Made by a program: the position numbers and the translations under genes. The notes under the pieces are model-generated. The model was given only the letters and a program-made list of their open reading frames with translations, was not told where the DNA came from and did no database searches. A stretch of 64,000 bases of DNA from an uncultured Oscillospiraceae bacterium (GTDB lineage: Bacteria; Bacillota_A; Clostridia; Oscillospirales; Oscillospiraceae). Below, piece after piece: positions 1-7,786 of this stretch (position 1 is the stretch's first letter; each line of letters opens with the position of its first letter). Location: NCBI GenBank assembly GCA_900757695.1, contig CAAEOU010000174.1, positions 61,636-125,635 of the forward strand, written 5' to 3'.

Positions 1-61
1 CCATGTTTGTTATTTAAACCCAGTCACAGGCGTAGTTGATACAAAGCACCAACATTGTTGA

Positions 62-988
62 TCACTCCGTTTCGATAACTTCATAATCGGGGTCTTCATA
101 ATCCTCCAGAGGGTAGTCGCCTGGGTTAGACATATAAAGTGTTTCCGCACCTTCCCGTGAACAGGAGATCATGTAGTCCCCGTACTCTTTTGCCTCTTCT
201 TCGGAATCGAAGAGTTCATCTTCTTCCTCCTCGGTACCATCGGGGTATTTCATAAGGAGTTTGAATTTTCGACCAGAGTCATCACCCAGGGATTCCGGCT
301 CAAAGTCATCTGTCGATTCATCGGAGTCGCCGGTTCCCTTTGTAGCCAAGTATGCAGCACCCACCGCTACACCGATAATGCCGACAATCTTTGCCCCAGC
401 CTTAAGGCGCTCCATCCACTTGGCTTTGCGCTTTTCACGGCAATCGGGGCAGAGCTTCTGTTTTGTACCCGACTCAAGCACTGCACCACAGTCGCGGCAA
501 ACAACAGCGTGAGTTGTTTCATCTGGCAAAGGTTCAATAGGTGTCACCTGGAGACTCTCAGCGTTGAATGCCCCAATGGGGTACTCACTAATATATCCAG
601 ACACCGTGAAGGATCGTCCGCAGCTATGGCACTGACACTCCACATTCTCAAATTCATAAATTACCTCATCACCCATCTGCCGTTCGGAAGTAGAAACAGT
701 TCCTTCATCTTCCAGGTCAATGCGATTTTTCGCTTTGCAATAGGGACATTCAACAGCGCGCTGTAGACTAATGCGGTCATCTTCCCATGATGTGTCATCC
801 CCAATTTCTTCTGCTGCCTGCTGGAGTTTTACCTTTTCACAGTACTCCTGCAGAGCTTTTCTAAAGATTTCAGACTTGGGAACGCCAGTCGCATTGCTGG
901 CAAAAGCCAGCATTTCATCCTCTTTATCATTGAGGCGGACACGGTATTGCTTTTCGCGGCTATCTTCCTTTTTAGGCCTACCAAGCAT
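62..988 (-). CDS. Ribbon-helix-helix / zinc-ribbon membrane-anchored protein
   Basis: A 308-residue protein of unknown function. Residues 1-52 look like a CopG/Arc-type ribbon-helix-helix DNA-binding domain (basic GRPKK start, beta strand near 15-19, then two helices). Two zinc ribbons follow: C81/C84 with C118, C120 and C123, and C164/C167 with C180/C183. A single hydrophobic segment at about 200-216 is followed by an acidic tail. The start has a good AGGAG site and a strong promoter flanked by two identical palindromes, which suggests autoregulation. It is transcribed against the phage genes and sits where a terminase gene would be expected, so it resembles a prophage moron. A membrane-tethered regulator is an inference; I do not recognise the whole protein. 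Confidence 0.7.
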   Translation of the reverse strand: MLGRPKKEDSREKQYRVRLNDKEDEMLAFASNATGVPKSEIFRKALQEYCEKVKLQQAAEEIGDDTSWEDDRISLQRAVECPYCKAKNRIDLEDEGTVSTSERQMGDEVIYEFENVECQCHSCGRSFTVSGYISEYPIGAFNAESLQVTPIEPLPDETTHAVVCRDCGAVLESGTKQKLCPDCREKRKAKWMERLKAGAKIVGIIGVAVGAAYLATKGTGDSDESTDDFEPESLGDDSGRKFKLLMKYPDGTEEEEDELFDSEEEAKEYGDYMISCSREGAETLYMSNPGDYPLEDYEDPDYEVIETE

Positions 989-1010
989 TTTATCATCTCC
1001 TTTGATTTAA

Positions 1011-1020
1011 TGGATATCCA
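1011..1020. promoter_or_regulatory. Operator-like palindrome, promoter-downstream copy
   Basis: Perfect 10-bp palindrome TGGATATCCA between the -10 box and the start codon of the RHH gene. An identical copy lies exactly 60 bp away on the other side of the promoter. RHH proteins commonly bind such palindromes as dimers; binding here is inferred. Confidence 0.6.
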
Positions 1021-1036
1021 GAAAGGCTGTAATCAA

Positions 1037-1065
1037 AGAATACACCTTTCTCCTCGCTCTGTCAA
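1037..1065 (-). promoter_or_regulatory. Sigma-A promoter of the RHH/zinc-ribbon gene
   Basis: On the minus strand a TTGACA -35 box, a 17-nt spacer and a TATTCT -10 box lie about 50 bases upstream of the start codon at 988. The near-consensus match and position make this a convincing promoter. Confidence 0.8.
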
Positions 1066-1068
1066 GTA

Positions 1069-1082
1069 TTTGGATATCCAAA
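1069..1082. promoter_or_regulatory. Operator-like palindrome, promoter-upstream copy
   Basis: Second copy of TGGATATCCA, extended here to the 14-bp palindrome TTTGGATATCCAAA, immediately upstream of the -35 box of the RHH gene. It also lies just before the portal gene, so a bound regulator could affect both directions. Confidence 0.6.
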
Positions 1083-1126
1083 AATAAAAAGAAAGTGAGG
1101 TCAAGCCTATAGGCATCTTTTCCGGC

Positions 1127-2476
1127 TTGTTCAAATCCCGCGACAAGCCCCAGAACCGGACATCCGGTAGCGGGTACAGCTTCTTCTTCGGCGGCTCCAC
1201 CGCCGGCAAGAACGTCAATGAGCGTTCCGCCATGCAGATGACCGCCGTGTACTCCTGCGTCCGCATCCTGGCGGAAGCGGTGGCGGGTCTGCCGCTGCAC
1301 CTCTACCGCTACAAGGAGGATGGCGGGAAGGAAAAGGCGCTGGACCATCCGCTCTATAATCTTCTCCACGATGAGCCGAACCCGGAGATGAGTTCCTTCG
1401 TATTCCGGGAGACGCTCATGACCCATCTGCTCCTGTGGGGCAACGCCTACGCCCAGATCATCCGCAACGGCAAGGGCGAGGTCATTGCTCTCTATCCGCT
1501 GATGCCAAACCGCATGGTGGTGGACAGGGACACCAAAGGTCGGCTCTACTACCAGTACACCACCAGCACAGAGGATGCTCCCACCATGAAGGGCGTTACC
1601 GTCAACCTGCCGCCCTCGGATGTGCTGCACATCCCCGGTCTGGGCTTTGATGGGCTGGTGGGATACAGTCCCATTGCCATGGCCAAGAACGCCATCGGTA
1701 TGGCGATTGCCTGCGAGGAGTACGGGGCTAAGTTCTTCGCCAATGGCGCGGCCCCCGGCGGTGTGCTGGAACATCCCGGCACCATAAAAGACCCCCAGCG
1801 GGTGCGGGAGAGCTGGCAGTCCACCTTCGGCGGCAGCGGCAACAGCAACAAGATCGCCGTGCTGGAGGAGGGCATGAAGTACACGCCCATCGGCATCTCG
1901 CCGGAGCAGGCGCAGTTTTTGGAGACGCGAAAATTCCAAGTCAATGAGATCGCGCGAATTTTCCGAGTGCCGCCCCACATGGTAGGCGACCTGGAAAAGT
2001 CGAGCTTTTCTAATATTGAGCAGCAGTCTCTGGAGTTCGTAAAATACACGCTGGACCCCTGGGTGATCCGCTGGGAGCAGACCATTCACCGGTCGCTCCT
2101 GCTGCCGGATGAGAAATCACAGTATTTCGTGAAGTTCAATCTGGAGGGTCTGCTTCGCGGCGACTATCAGAGCCGCATGAACGGGTACGCCATCGGTCGG
2201 CAGAACGGCTGGATGTCCGCCAACGACATCCGGGAACTGGAAAACCTCGACCGTATTCCCGCTGAAGAGGGCGGCGACCTGTACCTTATCAACGGCAATA
2301 TGCTCCCGCTCAAGGACGCGGGGGCTTTTGCAAATACCGAATCCATCGATGACGGAAAGGAGGAAAATGCCGATGAAGAAGTTTTGGAAGTGGAGGAATC
2401 AAGCCCAGACAGAGACGGCTCCGGCGGAACGGACGCTGTATCTGAACGGCACCATCGCCGAGGAAAGCTGGTTTGA
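1127..2476 (+). CDS. Phage portal protein (HK97 family)
   Basis: Portal of an HK97-type siphophage, forming the dodecameric channel through which DNA enters the capsid. The sequence has the family signature near the N terminus (alternating small and aromatic residues, then AVYSCVRILAEAVAGLPLHL) and is about 450 residues, normal for the family. The start is uncertain. The only canonical start is the TTG at 1127, which has no Shine-Dalgarno. A GTGAGG motif at 1095-1100 is instead well placed for an ATA codon at 1109, where related proteins would begin with Met-Gly-Ile-Phe. The 3' end overlaps the protease gene by 110 bases. No terminase gene lies between the window start and this gene. Confidence 0.93.
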   Translation: MFKSRDKPQNRTSGSGYSFFFGGSTAGKNVNERSAMQMTAVYSCVRILAEAVAGLPLHLYRYKEDGGKEKALDHPLYNLLHDEPNPEMSSFVFRETLMTHLLLWGNAYAQIIRNGKGEVIALYPLMPNRMVVDRDTKGRLYYQYTTSTEDAPTMKGVTVNLPPSDVLHIPGLGFDGLVGYSPIAMAKNAIGMAIACEEYGAKFFANGAAPGGVLEHPGTIKDPQRVRESWQSTFGGSGNSNKIAVLEEGMKYTPIGISPEQAQFLETRKFQVNEIARIFRVPPHMVGDLEKSSFSNIEQQSLEFVKYTLDPWVIRWEQTIHRSLLLPDEKSQYFVKFNLEGLLRGDYQSRMNGYAIGRQNGWMSANDIRELENLDRIPAEEGGDLYLINGNMLPLKDAGAFANTESIDDGKEENADEEVLEVEESSPDRDGSGGTDAVSERHHRRGKLV

Positions 2477-3110
2477 CGATGACGTCACGCCCCAGCTTTT
2501 CAAGGAGGAGCTGATGGCCGGGGACGGGAACATCACCGTCTGGATCAATTCTCCCGGCGGCGACTGTGTGGCGGCGGCTCAAATCTACAATATGCTGATG
2601 GACTACCCCCACGATGTGACCGTGAAGATCGATGGCATCGCGGCGTCCGCCGCATCCGTCATCGCCATGGCGGGCACCAGGGTCCTCATGTCCCCGGTGT
2701 CCATGCTCATGATCCACAATCCTATGACCGTGGCTATGGGCGATACCGGCGAGATGCAGAAGGCCATCGAGATGCTCTCCAGCGTCAAGGACTCCATCAT
2801 CAACGCCTACGAGATCAAGACCGGTCTGTCCCGCGCCAAGCTCTCCCACCTCATGGATGCGGAAACCTGGATGGACGCTGGAAAGGCGGTGGAGCTGGGC
2901 TTCGCCGATGAGGTGATGAAGCGCCCTGCCGAAATCGAGGACACGGAACCCCCGGCGGTCACCATGCTGTATTCCAAAGCGGCGGTGGTCAATTCCCTCA
3001 TGGACAAGATCGCCGAGAAATGCAAAACCAACCGACCCGCCCCCAAGGCGGAACCCAAGGGCCGCTCTGTAGGCGATCTCTACGAGCGGCTCAATCTTTT
3101 GAAACATTAA
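2367..3110 (+). CDS. Head maturation protease, ClpP-like
   Basis: Serine protease of the ClpP/crotonase fold that processes the capsid during prohead maturation in HK97-type phages. The catalytic serine is in GIAASAAS (about S94) and the histidine in MLMIHNP (about H117), with the oxyanion motif NSPGGD upstream. The chosen ATG at 2367 has an AAAGGAGG site 4-10 bases upstream; an in-frame ATG at 2328 lacks one. It lies between portal and capsid, the standard position, and overlaps the portal 3' end in another frame. Confidence 0.93.
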   Translation: MPMKKFWKWRNQAQTETAPAERTLYLNGTIAEESWFDDDVTPQLFKEELMAGDGNITVWINSPGGDCVAAAQIYNMLMDYPHDVTVKIDGIAASAASVIAMAGTRVLMSPVSMLMIHNPMTVAMGDTGEMQKAIEMLSSVKDSIINAYEIKTGLSRAKLSHLMDAETWMDAGKAVELGFADEVMKRPAEIEDTEPPAVTMLYSKAAVVNSLMDKIAEKCKTNRPAPKAEPKGRSVGDLYERLNLLKH

Positions 3111-3125
3111 AGGAGGAAAACTACC

Positions 3126-4328
3126 ATGACTATTTTGGAACTGCGCGAGAAGCGCGCCAAGGCCTGGGACGCCGCCAAGGCTTTCCTGGACTCCCACCGC
3201 ACCGATAAGGGTACCCTGTCCGCCGAGGATGACGCCGCCTACTCCCGCATGGAGCAGGATATCACCGATCTGGGCAAGGAGATCGCCCGGATGGAGCGCC
3301 GCGAGGCTCTGGACGCCGAGCTGAACAAGCCGGTCAGCCAGCCCATCACCGGCAAGCCCGCCGGCGACCAGCAGGCCGAGAAGAAGGGCCGCGCTTCCGA
3401 TGAGTACAAGCGGAACTTCTGGAACGCCATGCGTCTGCAGGGCAACCCCTACGAGATCCGCAACGCCCTGCAGGAAGGCACCGACAGCGAGGGCGGTTAC
3501 CTGGTGCCGGACGAATATGAGCGCACCCTGGTGCAGGCTCTGGAGGAGGAAAACGTGTTCCGCCGCCTGGCCAAGGTCATCCAGACCTCCAGCGGCGACC
3601 GCAAGATCCCCATTGTGACCAGTCACGGCACCGCTGTCTGGCTGGATGAGGAGGACGCACTCACCGAGAGCGATGAGGTGTTCGACCAGACCTCTCTGTC
3701 CGCCTACAAGCTGGGTACCTTCCTGAAGGTGTCCGATGAGCTGCTCAATGACAGTGTGTTCGACCTGCCCTCGTATATCTCCACCGAGTTTGCCCGCCGC
3801 ATCGGCGCCAAGGAGGAGGAAGCCTTCTTCGTGGGCGATGGCAGCGGCAAGGCCACCGGCATCTTTGCGGCCACCGGCGGCGCCCAGACCGGCGTTACCG
3901 CCGCCAGCTCCACCGCCATTACCGCCGATGAGCTGATCGATCTGTTCTATTCTCTGAAATCCCCCTACCGCAGAAAGGCGGTCTGGGTGATGAACGACTC
4001 CACGTTCAAGGCCATCCGCAAGCTGAAGGACAACCAGGGTCAGTATCTGTGGCAGCCCTCCCTCACGGCTGGGACCCCCGATACCATCCTGAACCGTCCG
4101 GTCTACACCTCTTCCTATGTACCCGCCATCGCCGCCGGCGCCAAAACCATCGCCTTCGGTGATTTCAGCTACTACTGGATCGCTGACCGCCAGGGACGCT
4201 CTTTCAAGCGTCTAAACGAGCTGTTCGCCACCACCGGCCAGGTGGGCTTCATGGCCACCCAGCGCGTGGACGGTAAGCTGATCCTGTCGGAGGCCATCAA
4301 GGTGCTGGCGCAGAAGGCGTCTGCATAA
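3126..4328 (+). CDS. Major capsid protein (HK97 gp5-like)
   Basis: The 400-residue capsid subunit of an HK97-fold phage. The first 100 or so residues are charged and predicted coiled coil, matching the delta (scaffolding) domain normally cut off by the neighbouring protease. The fold starts near the DSEGGYLVPDEYERTL segment, a hallmark of the family. A strong AAAGGAGG precedes the ATG. The protein ends with the usual RVDGKLILSEAIKVL-type strand. Confidence 0.95.
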   Translation: MTILELREKRAKAWDAAKAFLDSHRTDKGTLSAEDDAAYSRMEQDITDLGKEIARMERREALDAELNKPVSQPITGKPAGDQQAEKKGRASDEYKRNFWNAMRLQGNPYEIRNALQEGTDSEGGYLVPDEYERTLVQALEEENVFRRLAKVIQTSSGDRKIPIVTSHGTAVWLDEEDALTESDEVFDQTSLSAYKLGTFLKVSDELLNDSVFDLPSYISTEFARRIGAKEEEAFFVGDGSGKATGIFAATGGAQTGVTAASSTAITADELIDLFYSLKSPYRRKAVWVMNDSTFKAIRKLKDNQGQYLWQPSLTAGTPDTILNRPVYTSSYVPAIAAGAKTIAFGDFSYYWIADRQGRSFKRLNELFATTGQVGFMATQRVDGKLILSEAIKVLAQKASA

Positions 4329-4344
4329 TAGAAAGGCGGTGGTG

Positions 4345-4659
4345 ATGATGGACGAGCTTTTGCAGAAGGTCAAGGAAAACCTCATCCTGGAGCATGACGC
4401 CGATGACAAGCTGCTGGAACGCTTCATCACCGCCGCCATCTCCTATGCGGAGAGCTACCAGCACATTGCGGCGGGGTACTACCAGGAGCACCCCATGCCG
4501 CCCACTACTGAACAGGCCGTCATCATGCTGTCATCCCACTTCTACGAGTCCAGGGATGGCAGCACGGGCGGCTTTTTCGCAGATAACGTGCAGGCCGGTC
4601 AGCAGGTGTGGCACACCGTGAACCTACTTCTCCGGCTTGACCGGGAATGGAAGGTGTGA
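4345..4659 (+). CDS. Head-tail connector protein (HK97 gp6-like)
   Basis: Small (about 104 residues) mostly helical protein directly after the capsid gene, in the position and with the sequence style (short helix, FITAAISYAESY, then a second helix with HFYESRDG) of the gp6-like adaptor that forms a ring under the portal. In-frame starts exist at GTG 4339, ATG 4345 and ATG 4348; AAAGGCGG at 4332-4339 suits the ATGs. Confidence 0.8.
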   Translation: MMDELLQKVKENLILEHDADDKLLERFITAAISYAESYQHIAAGYYQEHPMPPTTEQAVIMLSSHFYESRDGSTGGFFADNVQAGQQVWHTVNLLLRLDREWKV

Positions 4660-4661
4660 GT

Positions 4662-4994
4662 ATGTCCTTTGGAAAGATGAACACCTTTATTGACCTGGTA
4701 AAAAAGGAAGTCTCCGTGGATGCGGAGGGCTTCAAATCTGAAAAGGAGGTCACCCAGGCCTCCGTCCGGGCATACCGGGAAGGAAGGCACGGAAGCGAGA
4801 GATGGGCAAACATGGCGGCTTTTTGGGAAGCCACCGACCTGTTCCGCTTCCGGGTCATTCCCGGTGTATCCGTGACCACAGACCTTGCGCTCCTCTGCGA
4901 TGGCGACCGCTTCGAGATCACCTCTGTGGAAGACGTGAAGGGCCGGGGGATGTATCTGGAGGTCATGGCAAAGGTGGTGAAGCCAGGTGGCTAA
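4662..4994 (+). CDS. Phage head closure / head-tail adaptor protein
   Basis: About 110 residues, beta-rich, starting MSFGKMNTFIDLVKK. Position (second after capsid), length and the RFRVIPGVSV...GDRFEITSVEDVKGRGMYLEV pattern fit the SPP1 gp16/HK97 head-closure family that seals the connector. The ATG at 4662 avoids the overlap created by the upstream in-frame ATG at 4647. Its end overlaps the next gene by 8 bases. Confidence 0.75.
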   Translation: MSFGKMNTFIDLVKKEVSVDAEGFKSEKEVTQASVRAYREGRHGSERWANMAAFWEATDLFRFRVIPGVSVTTDLALLCDGDRFEITSVEDVKGRGMYLEVMAKVVKPGG

Positions 4995-5418
4995 AGTGAA
5001 AGTAGAAATGCCGGAGGAGTTCCTCCGTAAGCTGTCCCTTTTGGGCAGCAAAACAGATGAGATCGCCGGTCGTGTCCTGGAAGCCGGCGGCGAGGTCGTT
5101 TTGGCAAAGGTGCGAAGCAACCTCTCCTCCGTTATTGGAAGCGGGACAAAATATGACTCCCGCTCCACCGGTGAGCTGGAACGCTCACTGGGCCTGACCC
5201 CGCCGTTGGTGGACAGGGACGGAAACCACAACATCAAGGTCGGCTTTGCCGAGCCGCGTTCCGATGGCGGCAGCAACGCCATGCTGGCCAATATCATCGA
5301 GTACGGCAAGAATGGCCAGCCGGCGAAGCCCTTTCTCAAACCCGCCCAGACCTCGTCCCGGAAGGCCTGTACCAGCGCCATGATCCGCAAGCTGGAAGAG
5401 GAGGTGGAGAAGCTGTGA
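4987..5418 (+). CDS. HK97 gp10-like head-tail joining protein
   Basis: A 143-residue protein with GTG start, overlapping its predecessor. A charged helical N terminus followed by the IIEYGKNGQPAKPFLKPA segment is typical of the HK97-gp10 family (neck/tail-completion proteins). The terminal GTGA overlaps the start of the next gene, implying coupled translation. Confidence 0.85.
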   Translation: MAKVKVEMPEEFLRKLSLLGSKTDEIAGRVLEAGGEVVLAKVRSNLSSVIGSGTKYDSRSTGELERSLGLTPPLVDRDGNHNIKVGFAEPRSDGGSNAMLANIIEYGKNGQPAKPFLKPAQTSSRKACTSAMIRKLEEEVEKL

Positions 5419-5750
5419 GTCTGCTTTCTGAATTGAAGACCGTGGCGGATACCTGCGCCATTCCGGTGGAGACCGGCGTCTTTTCCGGCGTGCCGCCCGA
5501 CCTTTACCTGGTCATCACGCCCATGGTGGACACCTTTGCGCTTCATGCCGATGATTCCCCAGGGTACGACACCCAGGAGGCGCGGCTGTCCCTGTTCGTG
5601 AAGGGCAGCTACACCGCCATCAAAGACACGCTTGTCCGCGCCCTGCTGGGTGCGGATTTTTGCATTACCGACCGCCGGTATATCGCCCATGAGGATGATA
5701 CCGGCTTTCACCACTACGCCATTGACGTGGCGAAACTATACCAACTTTAA
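5415..5750 (+). CDS. Tail terminator-like protein
   Basis: A 111-residue protein between the gp10-like gene and the major tail protein, the usual slot of the tail terminator (gpU/gp17-like) that caps the tail tube. It has the alternating strand/helix pattern of that fold (PPDLYLVITPMVDTFALHAD, then EARLSLFVKGSYTAIKDTLV). Start is GTG at 5415, overlapping the upstream stop. Family assignment rests mainly on position. Confidence 0.65.
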   Translation: MSLLSELKTVADTCAIPVETGVFSGVPPDLYLVITPMVDTFALHADDSPGYDTQEARLSLFVKGSYTAIKDTLVRALLGADFCITDRRYIAHEDDTGFHHYAIDVAKLYQL

Positions 5751-5852
5751 ATTACAAACGGCGCAGCGGCGCGGGCGGCAAGGATGCGTTACCTGGCTTG
5801 GTGGTGCGCGAATTGCCACCGGCGGCTCGCCGGTGAAATGGAGGAATGAGAT

Positions 5853-6449
5853 ATGGCTACTATCGGCTTGGACAAGCTGTACTATGCCAAAATCACCGAG
5901 GATACTTCCGGCAACGAAACCTACGGCGACCCCCACCCCCTGGCAAAGGCCATGACCGCCGAGCTTTCGGTGGAGCTGGCGGAAGCCACGCTGTATGCGG
6001 ACGATGGCGCCGCCGCCGTGGTCAAGGAGTTCCAGAGCGGCACCCTGACCCTGGGCGTGGATGACATCGGCGTTACCGTTGCCCAAGACTTGACCGGCGC
6101 CACCATTGACGGAAATAAGGTGCTGGTTTCCACCAGTGAGGACGGCGGCACCCCTGTGGCTGTGGGCTTCCGCGCCAAGAAGGCCAACGGCAAGTACCGT
6201 TACTTCTGGCTCTACCGGGTGAAGTTCGGCATCCCCGCCACCAACCTCACCACCAAGGGTGAGAGCATTGAATTTTCCACCCCTTCCATCGAAGGCACTG
6301 TGACCCGCCGCAACAAGGTGGACGGTCAGGGCAAGCACCCCTGGAAGGCAGAGGTGTCCGAGGACGATACCGGCGTGCTGCCTGCCACCATCTCCGGCTG
6401 GTACGAAGAGGTGTATGAGCCGGACTACAGCACGTTGGAAACCGCGTAA
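5853..6449 (+). CDS. Major tail protein (phi13-type tube subunit)
   Basis: A 198-residue tail-tube protein. The opening MATIGLDKLYYAKITED and the later GVDDIGVTVAQDL and RYFWLYRVKFGIPATNLTTKGESIEFSTPSIEGTV stretches are characteristic of phi13-family major tail proteins of Firmicute siphophages. A GGAGG site lies 7 bases upstream. The 100 bases before it contain a short GC-rich inverted repeat (CCACCGGCGG...CCGGTG) that could be an intercistronic hairpin. Confidence 0.9.
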   Translation: MATIGLDKLYYAKITEDTSGNETYGDPHPLAKAMTAELSVELAEATLYADDGAAAVVKEFQSGTLTLGVDDIGVTVAQDLTGATIDGNKVLVSTSEDGGTPVAVGFRAKKANGKYRYFWLYRVKFGIPATNLTTKGESIEFSTPSIEGTVTRRNKVDGQGKHPWKAEVSEDDTGVLPATISGWYEEVYEPDYSTLETA

Positions 6450-6462
6450 GGAGGGCTGACCC

Positions 6463-6846
6463 ATGAGCAAGGAGCGAAGCGCCGCCATCACCATCGGCGG
6501 TAAGGAGTATGAGCTGGTACTCACCACCCGTGCCACCAAGGAGATCGCCGGACGCTACGGCGGTTTGGAGAACCTGGGCGACAGGCTGATGAAGTCCGAG
6601 AACTTTGAGATGGCGCTTGATGAGATCATCTGGCTTATCACCCTGCTGGCCAATCAGAGCGTGCTGATCCACAACCTCCAGCACCCGGAGGACAAAAAGG
6701 AGCCGCTGACCCAGGACGCCGTGGAGCTGCTGACCTCTCCCTTCGAGCTGGCGGGGTACAAGGAAGCCATCATGGAAGCCATGTATAAGGGCACCAAGCG
6801 GAATATCGAAAGCGAGATGGACTCAAAAAACGCGCAAGTCGGGTAA
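6463..6846 (+). CDS. Tail assembly chaperone, short form (gpG-like)
   Basis: A 127-residue protein between major tail protein and tape measure, the position of the lambda gpG-type chaperone that coats the tape measure during tail assembly. It is helical, beginning MSKERSAAITIGGKEYEL, and ends in-frame at TAA 6844-6846. A slippery heptamer near its 3' end allows an extended product (6463-7034), as in most siphophages. A GGAGG site precedes the start. Confidence 0.88.
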   Translation: MSKERSAAITIGGKEYELVLTTRATKEIAGRYGGLENLGDRLMKSENFEMALDEIIWLITLLANQSVLIHNLQHPEDKKEPLTQDAVELLTSPFELAGYKEAIMEAMYKGTKRNIESEMDSKNAQVG

Positions 6847-7034
6847 CAGACGCCGAGCTGTTTACCCGGCTTTTCTATTACGGCACCGCCCAGCTGGGCT
6901 TTACTCCGGAGCAAACCATGCTCCTGCCCTTTGGCCTGCTGCTGGATCTGTGGGAGTGCCACAAGCAGTTCCTCGGCCTGGCGAAGCCCAAGCGGGAGCT
7001 GACCATTGACGATGTGATTCCCTACGGGATTTGA
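6463..7034 (+). CDS. Tail assembly chaperone, -1 frameshifted long form (gpGT-like)
   Basis: A slip of -1 at A AAA AAC (6825-6831) would join the first 123 codons of the short form to a 67-codon extension that has no plausible start of its own. The extension reads RVTDAELFTRLFYYGTAQLG and closes with LTIDDVIPYGI before TGA 7032-7034, giving about 190 residues. The T-like tail is well conserved in style in Firmicute siphophages and would bind the major tail protein. Both reading and product are inferred from the heptamer and the open downstream frame. Confidence 0.82.
6825..6831 (+). promoter_or_regulatory. Programmed -1 frameshift slippery site
   Basis: The heptamer A AAA AAC sits in the correct phase (TCA AAA AAC), 12 bases before the TAA that ends the short chaperone. 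This is the canonical X XXY YYZ form used in phage G/GT genes. Confidence 0.82.
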
Positions 7035-7042
7035 ATAATGTA

Positions 7043-7071
7043 TTGCTTTTGTCCGCACAACAGAGTACAAT
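7043..7071 (+). promoter_or_regulatory. Promoter of the toxin-antitoxin pair
   Basis: TTGCTT, 17-nt spacer, TACAAT, located 43 bases upstream of the antitoxin start and just after the GT stop. It would let the pair be transcribed independently of the tail operon. Confidence 0.65.
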
Positions 7072-7114
7072 GGAGACGAGGAAGAAACCATAAATCCCGA
7101 AAGGAGTCTTGGAT

Positions 7115-7417
7115 ATGGCAAAGTCGGCAAATCTGTATGCGCGCATTGAGCCGGAGGTCAAGGAACAGGCAGAAGCCATCCTCAGCGCCCTGGGCATCCC
7201 GGCGTCCAATGCCATCACCATGTTCTACAAGCAGGTCATCCTCCAGCGGGGACTGCCCTTCGAGGTAAAGCTCCCGGAGCATCCGCTGGACGTCAGCCGT
7301 ATGACGGCAGAACAGATGGATACGGAACTGGAGAAGGGCTATGCCCAGATGAAGGCCGGGCAAGTCATCCCTGCAAAGCAGGCGTTTGACGAGCTGCGTG
7401 GAGAACTGGGCGTATGA
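7115..7417 (+). CDS. RelB/DinJ-family antitoxin
   Basis: A 100-residue protein. The N terminus (MAKSANLYARIEPEVKEQAE, then ILSALGIPASNAITMFYKQV) is the ribbon-helix-helix domain of RelB/DinJ antitoxins; the C terminus is a flexible acidic/amphipathic region that would wrap the toxin. ATG 7115 has GAAAGGAG upstream; the TTG at 7109 is less likely. Its last four bases overlap the toxin start. It should repress its own promoter (7043-7071). Confidence 0.87.
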   Translation: MAKSANLYARIEPEVKEQAEAILSALGIPASNAITMFYKQVILQRGLPFEVKLPEHPLDVSRMTAEQMDTELEKGYAQMKAGQVIPAKQAFDELRGELGV

Positions 7418-7743
7418 GCTATGAGGTGACGCTGACCCCGGAAGCAAAGCACGACCTGCGGGAAATCTACCGCTATATCGCGGTGGAGCTTCAGTCGGAG
7501 CAAAACGCCAATGGCCAGCTGGACCGCTTGGAGGAGAACATCCTCAAGCTGGATGAGATGCCGGAGCGGTTCCGGGTCTACGACCGAGAGCCATGGAGCA
7601 GCCGCAACCTCCGGGTCATGCCGGTGGACAATTACCTGGTGTTCTACATCCCAAACCACCAGGTAAAAACCGTCACGGTGCTCTGCGTCATGTACGGCGG
7701 GCGGGATATTGACGCCCAGCTCCGAAAAATGCAAGGAAACTGA
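7414..7743 (+). CDS. RelE/ParE-superfamily toxin
   Basis: A 109-residue protein starting MSYEVTLTPEAKHDLREIYRY, the typical ParE/RelE beginning, and ending with NLRVMPVDNYLVFYI and VTVLCVMYGGRDI, the core strands of the fold. RelE-type members cut ribosome-bound mRNA while ParE members poison gyrase; sequence alone does not decide. It overlaps the antitoxin (ATGA), typical of type II pairs. Two terminator-like hairpins follow. Confidence 0.87.
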   Translation: MSYEVTLTPEAKHDLREIYRYIAVELQSEQNANGQLDRLEENILKLDEMPERFRVYDREPWSSRNLRVMPVDNYLVFYIPNHQVKTVTVLCVMYGGRDIDAQLRKMQGN

Positions 7744-7755
7744 ATCGAGTTTTGG

Positions 7756-7783
7756 AAAGAGTCGAGTCATCGGCTCTTTTCTT
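7756..7783 (+). terminator. Terminator-like hairpin after the toxin gene
   Basis: AAAGAGTC pairs with GGCTCTTT (one T-G wobble) around an 8-base loop, followed by a T-rich stretch. It would stop the toxin-antitoxin transcript. Confidence 0.55.
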
Positions 7784-7786
7784 TTG

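Noticed and set aside
1007..2089. 360-codon minus-strand ORF opposite the portal gene
   Set aside because: A shadow frame of the GC-rich portal gene. It is rich in His, Gly and Val with no domain, and the portal frame is clear.
2310..3626. 438-codon minus-strand ORF opposite protease and capsid genes
   Set aside because: Shadow of two well-supported phage genes, with typical low-information His/Gly/Leu composition.
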